From: Acidobacteriota bacterium
GTDB taxonomy: Bacteria; Acidobacteriota; Terriglobia; Acidiferrales; UBA7541
Direction of reading: 5' to 3'
Length of the DNA stretch: 64,000 nt
NCBI GenBank assembly: GCA_013289695.1
Contig: JABCZK010000017.1
Coordinates: 23,036-87,035, forward strand
Made by a program: the position numbers and the translations under genes. Positions 8,409 to 17,331 of this stretch are shown piece by piece. The stretch's first letter is position 1, and the number at the start of each line of letters is the position of its first letter. The notes under the pieces were generated by a model. That model made no database searches. It was not told the DNA's origin and saw nothing but the letters and a program-made list of their open reading frames with translations.

Positions 8409-10367
8409 TTAGTCCGGATGGTTTTCCATGAACCGCGCGACTTCGGCGATATCCTGCGTGGTCGTGTAATCAGGCAGGGATTCCAGAAAAATTCTACCAT
8501 ACTGCATTCGCGAGATGCGGTTATCGAGGATCGCCAGGATCCCGCGGTCCGTCTTCGCGCGAATCAGCCGCCCGAAACCTTGTTTCAGCGCCAGCACCGC
8601 TTCCGGCACCTGATATTCCGCGAACGGATTGCGCCCATCTTCCTGCAAAGCCCGCACGCGCGCCGCGACGATCGGATCGCTGGGCACGGCGAACGGCAGC
8701 TTATCAATGATCACGCAGGAGAGCTGCGTTCCCGGCACGTCCACGCCCTGCCAGAAGCTCGCCGTTGCAAACAGCACCGCGTTTGGCGTCGAGCGAAAGC
8801 GTTCCAGCAAAATCGTTTTCGGTGCCGTGCCTTGCAACAGCATCGGGAAGTTCACGCGCCCGGAAATCAGTTCGTACACGCCGCGCATCTGCGCGTAGCT
8901 GGTAAAAAGACAAAACGCCCTGCCCTTGGAAATTTCCAGCAGCTTCGTGATTTCCTGCGCCGCGCGCCGGGAAAACGATTCATGCCGCACGTCCGGCATG
9001 TCCGCGGGAATGTAGAGCAGAGCCTGCTCGTGGAAATCGAATTCCTGCGGCAGCACTTTTTCTTTCGCAGGCTGCAAGCCCAGCCGTTGCTTCAGGAAAT
9101 CGAAGCGCCCGCCCACCGCCAGCGTCGCGGAAGTGAGCACTACCGTGTCGAACTGCTCGAAGAGTTTTTCGCGCAGAACTTCGCTTACGTCAATCGGCGT
9201 CGCCGTCAGCACGATGCCTTTGCCGCGCCGTTCGTACCAATAGACGTAGCTTTTTTCTTCGCTCTCCAGCAGGAACTCGAATTCGCGGCGCAGGTCCGAG
9301 CCGCGCCGCGCTAGCGTCACCACTTCCTCCGGCTTGGGATTCAGCGCGGAAAGTTCCGTCTCGATGCGTTTCACTGCGGCAGCCAAATCCTCGAACGCTT
9401 CGTGATTCTTCTCGAGAAACGATTTCCGCTCTGTCGGGCCGAACGGGTAGCGCCCCTCGCGCTCCGGAAAATGCTCGAAAAATCCGCGCGCTCGTTCGCG
9501 CACGCGCAGCAGATGCTTACGCAGCGGCGCCGCTTCAATCTTCAAAAGCCGCAGCATGGCTTCGGTGTCGCGCACCAACTCTTCGAATTGGTAGCTCGAT
9601 ACGCGCCGCCCGAAATAATCGCTGGCCACGTCTTCGATCTCGTGCGCCTCGTCGAACACCACCGCGGAATATTCCGGCAGGATCGAGCCGAAATCATCCT
9701 GGCGGATCGCCAGGTCCGCGAAAAATAAATGGTGATTCACGATGATCAGGTCCGCTTCCTGCGCGCGCTGTTTCATCGCCGTCAGGAAGCAGCGCGCGAA
9801 TTCCGGGCACTTCTGTCCGGTGCAAAGATCGCTGCGCGCGTCAATGCGGTGCCACAGCTCGGCGTCGTCCGGCAGAAACGTCAGCTCGGCGCGGTCGCCC
9901 GTCTCCGTGAGCTTTTCCCAGTCCCGTATCTGCGCGAACCAATCCACTTCGTCAATGCCTTTCAGCAGCGCTTGCCCCTCGAACTGGTGCACTTTCTGCC
10001 GGCACAAAAAATTGTTGCGGCCTTTCATCAGCGCCGCTTTCAGGTTCGGCGCAAAATGTTTCTGCAGGAACGGCACGTCCTTGCTGAACAATTGTTCCTG
10101 CAGGGATTTCGTGGCCGTCGAAATCACGACGCGCCGCCCGCTGCGAATCGCAGGAATCAGATATGCCAGAGTTTTGCCCGTGCCCGTTCCGGCTTCAATG
10201 ATCGCGTGCTGATGCTTCTGGAAAGCCTCATCCACAATTTCCGCCATGGCCAGCTGCGAGGAGCGGAACTCGTATCCCGGGTGCCGGCTCTCCAGCAATC
10301 CGCCAGTCCCAAAGATTCCCTCGATCGTCACTTCCTCGGATTTTGCAGCAGCAGCTTTTTTCGGCAT
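8409..10367 (-). CDS. dinG: DinG/XPD-type ATP-dependent DNA helicase
   Basis: 652 residues, superfamily 2. Walker A AGTGTGKT at 59-66 and DEAH at 239-242 (VVFDEAHEIED) are present. Between them Cys122, Cys182, Cys187 and Cys193 (CTGQKCPEFARC) are spaced like the 4Fe-4S cluster of XPD/DinG helicases. The C-terminal helicase domain shows FATASFWQGVDVPG and QGFGRLIRAKTDRG. A role in unwinding damaged or structured DNA is the family expectation. No exonuclease domain is fused, unlike some Gram-positive DinG proteins. Confidence 0.9.
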   Translation of the reverse strand: MPKKAAAAKSEEVTIEGIFGTGGLLESRHPGYEFRSSQLAMAEIVDEAFQKHQHAIIEAGTGTGKTLAYLIPAIRSGRRVVISTATKSLQEQLFSKDVPFLQKHFAPNLKAALMKGRNNFLCRQKVHQFEGQALLKGIDEVDWFAQIRDWEKLTETGDRAELTFLPDDAELWHRIDARSDLCTGQKCPEFARCFLTAMKQRAQEADLIIVNHHLFFADLAIRQDDFGSILPEYSAVVFDEAHEIEDVASDYFGRRVSSYQFEELVRDTEAMLRLLKIEAAPLRKHLLRVRERARGFFEHFPEREGRYPFGPTERKSFLEKNHEAFEDLAAAVKRIETELSALNPKPEEVVTLARRGSDLRREFEFLLESEEKSYVYWYERRGKGIVLTATPIDVSEVLREKLFEQFDTVVLTSATLAVGGRFDFLKQRLGLQPAKEKVLPQEFDFHEQALLYIPADMPDVRHESFSRRAAQEITKLLEISKGRAFCLFTSYAQMRGVYELISGRVNFPMLLQGTAPKTILLERFRSTPNAVLFATASFWQGVDVPGTQLSCVIIDKLPFAVPSDPIVAARVRALQEDGRNPFAEYQVPEAVLALKQGFGRLIRAKTDRGILAILDNRISRMQYGRIFLESLPDYTTTQDIAEVARFMENHPD

Positions 10368-10463
10368 GGCGTTGCGGTTCGACCGGCGCGCAAGAGCAAA
10401 AACTAAAGTAACACACGATGACTCGCATCCAGCAGTCCGTGATAGCCTAAAAATCCACTGAAA

Positions 10464-10970
10464 ATGGCCTGCACCATCTACGCCGTCGCAAGCGAAGACA
10501 AGGCAAAGCCTGGCAACATGGCGCGGCCTCGCCTAGGCGACTGGCTCGAGGATGAACTGCTGTCGGTATCTCAACAGCACTTTGAAGTGATCGTTTCGCT
10601 ACTGGAAGAGGAGGAGGCTGCAGAACTCGACTTGAACGACGAGTCGAGCCTCTCTGCTTGGCACGGAATACAGTTTGTCAGAATTCCGATTTCAGACCGT
10701 GGAGTGCCAGCGCTTGACGACGCTACCATGGCAGCACTTTCGTCTCTGCGCACCCTGTGGCGCGAGGGAAAAGCCATCCTGACTCAGTGTCGCATGGGAG
10801 GTGGAAGGGCGCCGATGATCGCAGCCTGCGTTATGGTTTCGAAAAAGTGCGGGAGCGAAGAAGCTTTCGCAAAGCTTTCTGCTGCAAGAGGTATTGCTGT
10901 GCCGGAGAGCGATGAGCAGCGTCTGTCGGTTCAGAAATACGTGGAGCTCGTGCGCAGAGAAAAAAAGTAG
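10464..10970 (+). CDS. Protein-tyrosine-phosphatase-like protein with altered P-loop
   Basis: 168 residues. It follows the bacterial dual-specificity-type phosphatase family with RPRLGDWLEDELL (21-33), IVSLLEEEEAAEL (43-55) and FVRIPISDRGVP (71-82, Asp78 as general acid). The catalytic loop reads QCRMGGGRAP (108-117). Cys109 and Arg115 are kept, but the usual His before Cys is Gln and the usual Ser/Thr after Arg is Ala. The enzyme may be weak or act as a phospho-binding protein. No good Shine-Dalgarno is seen. The start is set by homology of the N-terminus. Confidence 0.75.
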   Translation: MACTIYAVASEDKAKPGNMARPRLGDWLEDELLSVSQQHFEVIVSLLEEEEAAELDLNDESSLSAWHGIQFVRIPISDRGVPALDDATMAALSSLRTLWREGKAILTQCRMGGGRAPMIAACVMVSKKCGSEEAFAKLSAARGIAVPESDEQRLSVQKYVELVRREKK

Positions 10971-11033
10971 TTATGAGGCCAGCACGGTAGTTCTTGGCAG
11001 TCATCATTTGAGGTCAGGAGGAACGAAGGGCCG

Positions 11034-11609
11034 ATGTTCTGCTTCACGAAACCTAGCCCAGAGGCCGTCCGCGAATTCCGTTCCGCGCAGAGAGATCAGC
11101 AGTTTGCCTATGAACACGTTGGCGCATCACGAACGGAAGCTCCCGAGGGCTACGTCGTGGACCACAATCGAATTCAATTGGGCGAGGGCCGCGCTGCGTT
11201 TGCACGAGCCAAAAATGCGATCCAGCAGTGGAAGATGTTTGCTATTCCATGGATCGAATTATTTTGGCCGGACACTCTCATCGAGGAAGGCGCGACGGTT
11301 GCAGTCGCCGCCTCTCATCTTGGATTCTGGTCCCTGCACGCTGCCCGCATCGTTTATACGATTGACGAACGCAGCTCGCTGGAACGCTACGGATTTGCTT
11401 ACGGCACTTTGCCCGACCACGCGGAGATGGGCGAAGAACGCTTCACCGTTGAATTTCATCCCTACGACGACACCGTTTGGTACGACCTCTACGCTTTCTC
11501 TCGGCCGCACACTTGGGCGCGCCTGGCATACCCATACACACGTGCGTTACAGAAAAAGTTCGCGTCCGATTCGAAAAAGGCGATGCAGACAGCAGTGCGA
11601 CAGGCCTGA
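11034..11609 (+). CDS. DUF1990-family protein
   Basis: 191 residues. Segments typical of DUF1990 are present: FAYEHVGASR near 24-33, a PEGYVVDHNRIQLGEG stretch, AFARAKNAIQQWKMF, and VAVAASHLGFWSLHAARIVY followed by GFAYGTLPDHAEMGEERFTV. The biochemical function of this family is not established. It lies between the phosphatase-like gene and der, on the same strand, with AGGAGG upstream of the ATG. Confidence 0.75.
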   Translation: MFCFTKPSPEAVREFRSAQRDQQFAYEHVGASRTEAPEGYVVDHNRIQLGEGRAAFARAKNAIQQWKMFAIPWIELFWPDTLIEEGATVAVAASHLGFWSLHAARIVYTIDERSSLERYGFAYGTLPDHAEMGEERFTVEFHPYDDTVWYDLYAFSRPHTWARLAYPYTRALQKKFASDSKKAMQTAVRQA

Positions 11610-11672
11610 ACGTACACATGGATTGCGCGAGAGATGATAGAGTAGTCAGCCTGCCTAGCGGCGCGCCTTTCC

Positions 11673-13088
11673 ATGACCTCCAAACTTCCATCCATCGTAA
11701 TCGTCGGCCGCCCCAACGTGGGCAAGTCCACGCTGTTCAACCGCCTCACCGGCACGCGCCGCTCCATCGTCACCAACGAGCCTGGCATCACGCGCGATCG
11801 CATCTACGGCACCGCGAACTGGGAAGGCCGCAGCTTCGAAGTGGTAGACACCGGCGGCATCGTCCCTGAAGACAAGGCCGGCATTCCCGGTGAAATTCTG
11901 CGTCAAGCCAGCGTCGCAATTAAAAACGCGGCGCGCGTCGTGCAAATCGTTGACGGCCGCGTCGGACCCACGCCGCTCGATCAGGAACTGGCGCAATTGC
12001 TGCGCCGCGCCGGCAAGCCGCCCATCCTCGCCGTAAATAAAGTGGACACGCCGCAGCAAGCCGTGGAATTTTCCGCGCCCTTCTACGAGCTGGGCGACGA
12101 AGTTTTCCCCATTTCCGCCGAACACGGTTTTGGCGTGGATGTGCTGCTGGACGCGGTGACCGAAGAAATCCCCAAGGGCGAGCCGGAGCCGGAAGCGCCG
12201 CACGTCAATATCGCTATCATCGGCCGGCCGAACGTCGGAAAATCCACGCTGCTGAATCAACTGGTCGGCGCGGAACGCTCCATCGTTTCGGCCGAGCCGG
12301 GCACGACGCGCGATGCTGTGGACACCGTCGTCGAACGCAATGGCAAAGCCTATCGCTTCCTGGATACGGCCGGAATCCGCCGCAAAGGCAAGACGAAGCT
12401 GGTCGCCGAAAAATTAAGCGTGATCATGGCTCGCCAGCATCTCGAACGCGCGGACATCGCTCTGCTCGTCGCCGATTCCGCGCAGGGCATCACCTCGCAC
12501 GACGCCACCATCGCCAGCTACGCCGAACAGTCCGGCCGCTCCGTGATCATCGTGATGAACAAATGGGACCTGGCGCTGGAAGCGGCGCAGGATTTGTCGT
12601 CGGAAAAAAAGAAACGCGGCGGGAAATTCGTAGCCTTCAACGCCAACAAGCTCGTGCAGGACTATGAGCCGCTGGTTCGCGCTCGCCTGAAGTTTCTTTC
12701 CTACGCGCCCGTGGTTTTTCTCTCCGCCAAGACCGGCGAAAACATTGACCGGCTCTACAACTTGATTGATAAGGTCGTCGCAGCACGCAGCAAACGCATT
12801 TCCACGGGCGAACTGAATCGCTGGGTCGCGAAAGTGGATCTGACGCGCGGCACTTCGCCCGCCAGCCGCGAAGTGAAGATTTTTTACATCACGCAGGCCA
12901 GCACTGCGCCGCCCACTTTCGTTCTTTTCACCAACCAGCTCAAGCCGCTGCACTTCAGCTATCAACGCTTCCTCGAAAACGAGCTGCGCAAGGAATTCGG
13001 CTTCCTCGGCACGCCCATCCGCTTCACGCAACGCCTCAAGAAACGCGGTTCGCGCCACCGCGAACGCAAAGACCCGCGCAAATCATGA
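11673..13088 (+). CDS. der: Ribosome biogenesis GTPase Der (EngA)
   Basis: 471 residues with two tandem GTPase domains and a C-terminal KH-like domain, the hallmark of Der. G1 motifs GRPNVGKST occur near residues 10 and 189, with G3 DTGG and DTAG and G4 NKVD and NKWD. The KH-like end runs from about residue 370. It acts in 50S subunit assembly. Its last four bases ATGA overlap a possible start of the MerR gene. Confidence 0.97.
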   Translation: MTSKLPSIVIVGRPNVGKSTLFNRLTGTRRSIVTNEPGITRDRIYGTANWEGRSFEVVDTGGIVPEDKAGIPGEILRQASVAIKNAARVVQIVDGRVGPTPLDQELAQLLRRAGKPPILAVNKVDTPQQAVEFSAPFYELGDEVFPISAEHGFGVDVLLDAVTEEIPKGEPEPEAPHVNIAIIGRPNVGKSTLLNQLVGAERSIVSAEPGTTRDAVDTVVERNGKAYRFLDTAGIRRKGKTKLVAEKLSVIMARQHLERADIALLVADSAQGITSHDATIASYAEQSGRSVIIVMNKWDLALEAAQDLSSEKKKRGGKFVAFNANKLVQDYEPLVRARLKFLSYAPVVFLSAKTGENIDRLYNLIDKVVAARSKRISTGELNRWVAKVDLTRGTSPASREVKIFYITQASTAPPTFVLFTNQLKPLHFSYQRFLENELRKEFGFLGTPIRFTQRLKKRGSRHRERKDPRKS

Positions 13089-13109
13089 GCCCTGATCAAA
13101 TGGCAGGGG

Positions 13110-13136
13110 TTGACACGGCGGGAAATCGGCCTACGA
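13110..13136 (+). promoter_or_regulatory. Candidate promoter for the MerR-family gene
   Basis: TTGACA (13110-13115), 16 bases, TACGAT (from 13132) lies just inside the region after der. If used, the MerR protein starts at ATG 13148 or later and not at the ATG overlapping the der stop. This is sequence match only. Confidence 0.35.
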
Positions 13137-13147
13137 TACAAATTGAG

Positions 13148-13603
13148 ATGGCTAGCGCTTTTCCAGCACCGGATGCTGCACCCATGGACGACAGAGAAGA
13201 GAAGAGCCTATTCCGCATCGGCGAAGTCAGCCGCTTGACCGCGACCAAGGCGTTCGTCCTGCGCTATTGGGAAACCGAATTTCCCATGTTGGAGCCGGTG
13301 AAGAGCCCCAGCGGCCATCGCCTGTATCGCCGCGAAGACATCGAGACGGTTTTCGAAATCAAGCGCCTGCTCTACGAAGAGGGCTTCACCATCGCCGGCG
13401 CGCGCAAACATTTCGAAGAGCGCGGCCAGGAACTTGGCACAGACTCAGGCAGCAGGGCCGCTGCCGATAATAGCGGTGCCGTCCGCTCCGCCGCGCACGC
13501 TCCCGCATCCCGCCGCGAGCCTCCCACGCGCCAGCAGCGCAAATTCCTCCTCGATTTGCACGAAGAACTGCTCGCCGTCTTGACCCTTCTCGAACGCGAG
13601 TGA
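13148..13603 (+). CDS. MerR-family transcriptional regulator
   Basis: About 151 residues from ATG 13148 (an in-frame ATG at 13085 overlaps the der stop and is the alternative). The winged HTH is clear: LFRIGEVSRLTATKAFVLRY followed by WETEF, then SGHRLYRREDIETVFEIKRL and LYEEGFTIAGARKHFEE. The C-terminus is an Ala/Ser/Arg-rich linker and a short helix with no metal-binding Cys, so it is not a metal-responsive MerR. The ligand is unknown. Confidence 0.85.
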   Translation: MASAFPAPDAAPMDDREEKSLFRIGEVSRLTATKAFVLRYWETEFPMLEPVKSPSGHRLYRREDIETVFEIKRLLYEEGFTIAGARKHFEERGQELGTDSGSRAAADNSGAVRSAAHAPASRREPPTRQQRKFLLDLHEELLAVLTLLERE

Positions 13604-13627
13604 TACGCTACAAACGGTGCAAGCGGT

Positions 13628-13704
13628 CGGGACGTAGCGCAGCCTGGTAGCGCGCACGCTTGGGGTGCGTGAGGTCGCTGGTTCAAATCCAGTCGTCCCG
13701 ACCA
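13628..13704 (+). tRNA. tRNA-Pro(GGG)
   Basis: The acceptor stem CGGGACG (13628-13634) pairs with CGTCCCG (13694-13700), followed by ACCA, so CCA is encoded. The D-arm has AGCGCAGCCTGGTAGCGC. The anticodon arm is CACGC-TTGGGGT-GCGTG, placing GGG at positions 34-36. The T-arm is GCTGG-TTCAAAT-CCAGT. All stems close and the length is 77 nt. Confidence 0.97.
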
Positions 13705-13769
13705 TCTTCCTTTCCGCCGTTCAGCCGTGACGAATTTTTCGAAAGGCGTTACATCCGCACTGACTTTTA

Positions 13770-14531
13770 ATGCCACATATTCTGATTACTAACGACGACG
13801 GCATCCACGCTCCCGGCCTGCGCGCGCTGGTGGACGCGCTGAAGGACGAAGCCACGCTCACGGTCGTCGCGCCTTCGCGCGAGCGCAGCGCCGCCGCGCA
13901 GTCGCTCACGCTGCGCCAGCCGATTTACATGGACCAACTTGCTGCCAACGAATATTCCATCGAAGGCACGCCCGCCGACGCCGTGATTCTGGCGTTCAAC
14001 GCCATCCTGAAAGAGAAGCCCGACCTGGTCGTCTCCGGCATCAATCGCGGCGGAAATATGGGCGAGAACATCTATTATTCCGGAACCGTGGGCGCCGCCA
14101 TGGAAGGCGCCATCAATCGCGTGCCGTCCATCGCGATTTCCGTCGCGTACCGTGGCAAGGAGTTCGACTTCAAACCGGCTGCGCAGTTCGCGCGCATTTT
14201 GATTCCGCTGATGTTGACCGAAGGCCTGCCGCCGGGAACTTTGCTGAACGTAAACGTGCCGCAAGCCTGGAACGGCTCGGTGCGGTTCACGCGTCAATCC
14301 TCGAAGATCACTCGCAACCTGCTGCAGCCCGGCACCGACCCGCGCGGCCGCAAATATTTCTGGCTGCACGAGCAGCAGCGCATCGAAGACATCGAGCCGG
14401 ACACCGATCTTGCCGCCATACGCGACGGGGCTATCTCCATCACGCCGCTCGAGCTCGATCACACCCACGCCCCATCGCTCGAACATCTCTCGCACTGGAC
14501 CAAGCTGCTGGAATCCGTCGTTAAGCCCTGA
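13770..14531 (+). CDS. surE: 5'/3'-nucleotidase SurE
   Basis: 253 residues, usual length. N-terminal ILITNDDGIHAPGLRAL supplies the metal-binding Asp pair. APSRERSAAAQS holds the conserved Ser and VSGINRGGNMGENIYYSGTV the conserved Asn-Gly-Gly core. It is a cytosolic metal-dependent nucleoside-monophosphate phosphatase. It follows the tRNA gene on the same strand and converges on the arsenic operon. Confidence 0.95.
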   Translation: MPHILITNDDGIHAPGLRALVDALKDEATLTVVAPSRERSAAAQSLTLRQPIYMDQLAANEYSIEGTPADAVILAFNAILKEKPDLVVSGINRGGNMGENIYYSGTVGAAMEGAINRVPSIAISVAYRGKEFDFKPAAQFARILIPLMLTEGLPPGTLLNVNVPQAWNGSVRFTRQSSKITRNLLQPGTDPRGRKYFWLHEQQRIEDIEPDTDLAAIRDGAISITPLELDHTHAPSLEHLSHWTKLLESVVKP

Positions 14532-14582
14532 GCGCGGATCGTGTACGCGCTGCAAGTTTTGTAAGTCAGCTTCGATCCGCGC
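14532..14582. terminator. Inverted repeat between convergent genes (possible bidirectional terminator)
   Basis: GCGCGGATCG (14532-14541) and CGATCCGCGC (14573-14582) are perfect 10-bp inverted arms with a 31-base loop, placed exactly between the surE stop and the aquaporin stop. There is no long T-run, so factor-independent termination is not certain. Confidence 0.45.
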
Positions 14583-14594
14583 GCGATTTCTCGC

Positions 14595-15299
14595 TCACTT
14601 GCTCCCGTGTGGATAGACCACGTCGTTCGCGCGCGAGGGCAGCGCCGGAATCAGCCAGCGAAAAAGCAGCGTCGCGGCGATTGCCCCGGCAATCTGCGCG
14701 ACGATAAAGCCGGGCGCGTCCGCGGGCCGTATCCCCGAAAAAGTATCACTGAGCGAGCGCGCAATTGTCACCGCGGGGTTCGCGAACGATGTGGACGCCG
14801 TGAACCAATACGCCGCCGTGATGTATGCTCCCACGGCGAAAGCCGTCGCGTTCGAGCGCAGCCGCGAACATCCCCAGATCACCGCCAGCAATCCAAATGT
14901 CGCCACGAATTCGCTGAACATTTGCGCCGCGCCGCTCCGTGCGTGACGCGACAACGACACGAGCGGCAGGCCGAACATTACATGCGCGACCATCGCGCCG
15001 CTGATTCCGCCCGCGACCTGCGCGAAAATGTATGCGGGGGTCTCCTTCCAGGAAATTCCGCCTTCCATCGCGTCGGCCAGCGTCACCACGGGATTCAGAT
15101 GTGCGCCCGAGATTGGCCCGAACGCCAGAATCAGCGCTACCAGCACAGCTCCCGTAGCGATTGTGTTCGCAAGCAGCGCAATCGCGACGTTTCCGCCCGC
15201 CAACCGCTCGCCCATGATTCCAGAGCCCACGACTGTCGCCACCAGAAAAAGTGTTCCCAGGAATTCAGCCGTCACTCGCCGTGCTGCTGCTGATTTCAT
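14595..15299 (-). CDS. Aquaporin/aquaglyceroporin of an arsenic operon (AqpS-like)
   Basis: 234 residues of the MIP family with six membrane helices and two half-helix loops. The first box is GAHLNPVVTLADAM (NPV) and the second SFANPAVTIARSL (NPA). It is the last gene of arsR-arsM-arsC-aqp and its ATG overlaps the arsC stop (ATGA), so it is translationally coupled. In rhizobia an AqpS next to ArsC lets internally formed arsenite leave the cell. The same role is inferred here, as no ArsB or Acr3 pump is seen. Confidence 0.88.
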   Translation of the reverse strand: MKSAAARRVTAEFLGTLFLVATVVGSGIMGERLAGGNVAIALLANTIATGAVLVALILAFGPISGAHLNPVVTLADAMEGGISWKETPAYIFAQVAGGISGAMVAHVMFGLPLVSLSRHARSGAAQMFSEFVATFGLLAVIWGCSRLRSNATAFAVGAYITAAYWFTASTSFANPAVTIARSLSDTFSGIRPADAPGFIVAQIAGAIAATLLFRWLIPALPSRANDVVYPHGSK

Positions 15300-15814
15300 T
15301 GCGGCTCGACGGACCCGATACTCTCGGAGCGTCCGATGTTGTCGATTTCTTTTTTGATTGCCATTTTGTCCAGGCTTGCGAGCGGGAGCGAAAGAAATAA
15401 ACTGATGCGGCGGTCGAGCATCAAGAACGCCTCACGGAACGCCCGTGCAATCTGTTCCGGCGAACCCTGCACTGCGGCCGGATCAGGAACGCCCCAGTGC
15501 GCCGTCATCGGCTGTCCGGGCCATAGCGGGCACGCCTCGCGCGCGGCGTTGTCGCAGACCGTAAAGACGAAATCCATTTGTGGCGCGCCTGGGCCCGCAA
15601 ATTCGTCCCAACTCTTGCTGCGCAGGCCATCCGTCGGCAAATGCGCAACCTCCAGTTGTTTCAGTGCTTCGGAGCGCACCCGGCCGCCCGGGCGGCTCCC
15701 CGCGCTGTACGCCGTGAATGCCGGCTTGCCTTTGCGGTTCAAGATCGCTTCGGCCATGATCGAGCGCGCGGAATTTCCGGTGCACAGAAAAAGCACGTTA
15801 TAGTGCGCCTTCAT
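15296..15814 (-). CDS. arsC: Arsenate reductase, low-molecular-weight phosphatase fold
   Basis: 172 residues from ATG 15814. The P-loop CTGNSARS holds catalytic Cys11 and Arg17, and further Cys residues (FTVCDNAAREACPLW) are placed to relay the disulfide. This is the thioredoxin-linked ArsC type. It lies 5 bases after the arsM stop, within the arsenic operon, and overlaps the aquaporin start. Confidence 0.9.
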   Translation of the reverse strand: MKAHYNVLFLCTGNSARSIMAEAILNRKGKPAFTAYSAGSRPGGRVRSEALKQLEVAHLPTDGLRSKSWDEFAGPGAPQMDFVFTVCDNAAREACPLWPGQPMTAHWGVPDPAAVQGSPEQIARAFREAFLMLDRRISLFLSLPLASLDKMAIKKEIDNIGRSESIGSVEPQ

Positions 15815-15819
15815 CGCGT

Positions 15820-16710
15820 TCACCGTTTCTGGCTTTCGGCGGGCGTGCAGCACGCCGGTCCGCAGCATTCCGGCGATGACGCGACCTCTTTCGCGGCGGG
15901 TTTTTTCGCGCGCACGAAGGCGCTGGCGAATTTGCCCTCCACCAGCGGGGCGATCGCGTCCACGTCAATTCCTTCGGCCGTCAGAAATTGCCGGGCGTCT
16001 TCCACGCTGTAAATGCGCGTTGGCTCGATTTCGATTTCCTCGAATCCCGCCACGGCAAGTTTTGTGCGGTACTCTGATTCCTCCATCGCGCCGGCCACGC
16101 ACCCTACCCACAATTCCATGCTCTTGCGCACTGCGGCCGGTACTTCGCCGCGCACCACTACGTCAGAGACGGCGAATCTTCCGCCGGGACGCAGCACCCG
16201 AAACGTCTCGCGCAACACGCGATCCTTGTCCGCCGAAAGATTGATCACGCAATTCGAAATCACCACGTCCACGGAACTTTCCGGCAGCGGAATGTTTTCG
16301 ATTTCGCCCTGCAGAAATTCCACATTGTTGGCGCCCGCCTTGCGCTGATTTTCCCGCGCTAGCGTCAACATTTCGTCCGTCATGTCCAGTCCATACGCTT
16401 TTCCCGTCGGACCCACGCGCCGCGCGGAGAGCAGTACATCAATCCCGCCGCCCGAGCCCAGATCGAGCACTGTTTCACCCGCGCGCAATTCAGCGAGCGC
16501 CGTGGGATTTCCGCAGCCCAGTGAAGCCTGCACCGCTTCCGCGGGTAGGCCCGCTGTCTCACCGGATGCGTAGAGGTTCGACGAAATCGGATCGCAGCAG
16601 GGAATTGCGCTGGAGGAGCATCCGCAACCGCTCGTTTCTCCGCCGGCCAGTCGCCGCGCCGCTTCGCTGTATCTGGTTTGCACCATTTCCTTGATGTTGT
16701 TGTCGGTCAT
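15820..16710 (-). CDS. arsM: Arsenite S-adenosylmethionine methyltransferase
   Basis: 296 residues. The Rossmann methyltransferase core shows [16 protein letters not shown] and the As(III) Cys residues sit in [11 protein letters not shown] and [11 protein letters not shown], with an N-terminal [12 protein letters not shown] cluster and a C-terminal ECCGPACC tail. These Cys sets mark ArsM over other methyltransferases. It methylates arsenite to volatile or less retained species. The extra C-terminal Cys pairs may help capture arsenite (inference). Confidence 0.92.
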   Translation of the reverse strand: MTDNNIKEMVQTRYSEAARRLAGGETSGCGCSSSAIPCCDPISSNLYASGETAGLPAEAVQASLGCGNPTALAELRAGETVLDLGSGGGIDVLLSARRVGPTGKAYGLDMTDEMLTLARENQRKAGANNVEFLQGEIENIPLPESSVDVVISNCVINLSADKDRVLRETFRVLRPGGRFAVSDVVVRGEVPAAVRKSMELWVGCVAGAMEESEYRTKLAVAGFEEIEIEPTRIYSVEDARQFLTAEGIDVDAIAPLVEGKFASAFVRAKKPAAKEVASSPECCGPACCTPAESQKR

Positions 16711-16740
16711 GGTCTGTCTCCTGTTTCACTTTCATTTAAT

Positions 16741-16760
16741 ATTGACGATATTCGATGATT
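16741..16760 (-). promoter_or_regulatory. Second ArsR-operator-like site inside the operon
   Basis: ATTGACGATATTCGATGATT lies in the 85-base gap between arsR and arsM. It resembles the reverse of the main arsR site (ATTGATATTC.TTCGATGAAT), sharing the ATTGA and TTCGATGA parts. It may allow separate ArsR control of arsM-arsC-aqp. Based on similarity only. Confidence 0.45.
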
Positions 16761-16795
16761 CGTCTCGCACACAAGGCGCTACAATCCTCTTCCAT

Positions 16796-17149
16796 TTATA
16801 CGTCCATGATCAGGCGTGCCGCGTGCGGGAATTCTCCCAGGCATTTCAAGTTCACGCGGTAGTACATGAACGTGCCGCGGCGCTCCGCCAATACGAAGCG
16901 CGTAGCGCGCAGGATCTTCAGATGATGCGAAATCGTCGGCTGACCAATCGGGAAGTGCTTCACGATGTCGCACACGCAAACCGGATTGCGGTTCGCCGCG
17001 AGCAAGTTCAAAATCCGGATCCGCGTGGGGTCGGCGAGGGCCTTGAACCAGCCGGCATAGGCCCGCGCGCGCACCGCTCCCAATTTCGGCGAAGTGCCGG
17101 TGCGGCAACACGTGTCATCGTTTCCGTTGGTTTCCCGCTTGCGCGCCAT
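16796..17149 (-). CDS. arsR: Arsenic-responsive repressor ArsR
   Basis: 117 residues. Winged helix with FKALADPTRIRILNLLAANR, then the metal-binding helix NPVCVCDIVKHF (Cys-x-Cys, as in classical ArsR) and the recognition helix GQPTISHHLKILRAT. It dissociates from DNA on binding As(III)/Sb(III). It is the first gene of the operon, with an inverted repeat upstream. The N-terminal DDTCCRTG Cys pair could be an additional ligand. Confidence 0.92.
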   Translation of the reverse strand: MARKRETNGNDDTCCRTGTSPKLGAVRARAYAGWFKALADPTRIRILNLLAANRNPVCVCDIVKHFPIGQPTISHHLKILRATRFVLAERRGTFMYYRVNLKCLGEFPHAARLIMDV

Positions 17150-17189
17150 CGCGTTCCTTTCGTCGCTTGCCTGTAGCTCAAGCTAGCAC

Positions 17190-17213
17190 ATTCATCGAAG
17201 AATATCAATGAAT
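17190..17213 (-). promoter_or_regulatory. Probable ArsR operator
   Basis: ATTCATCGA (17190-17198), six bases, TCAATGAAT (17205-17213) is an inverted repeat matching at 8 of 9 positions, in AT-rich sequence about 40 bases upstream of arsR. This is the usual size and layout of ArsR sites. Confidence 0.6.
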
Positions 17214-17331
17214 TAGAATCACCGCGACCGGGAGTCAGATGCTCGGGGCAATTATACAGAGTGTGCAGGTTGCCGTCGTTAGCGCCGCTCTTCACGTGTG
17301 GTAGCCTTGCAGCCGAAAAGGAGCGCGCAAA

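Noticed and set aside
8103..9314. 403-codon plus-strand frame opposite queD and dinG
   Set aside because: It is antisense to two well-identified genes with intact motifs.
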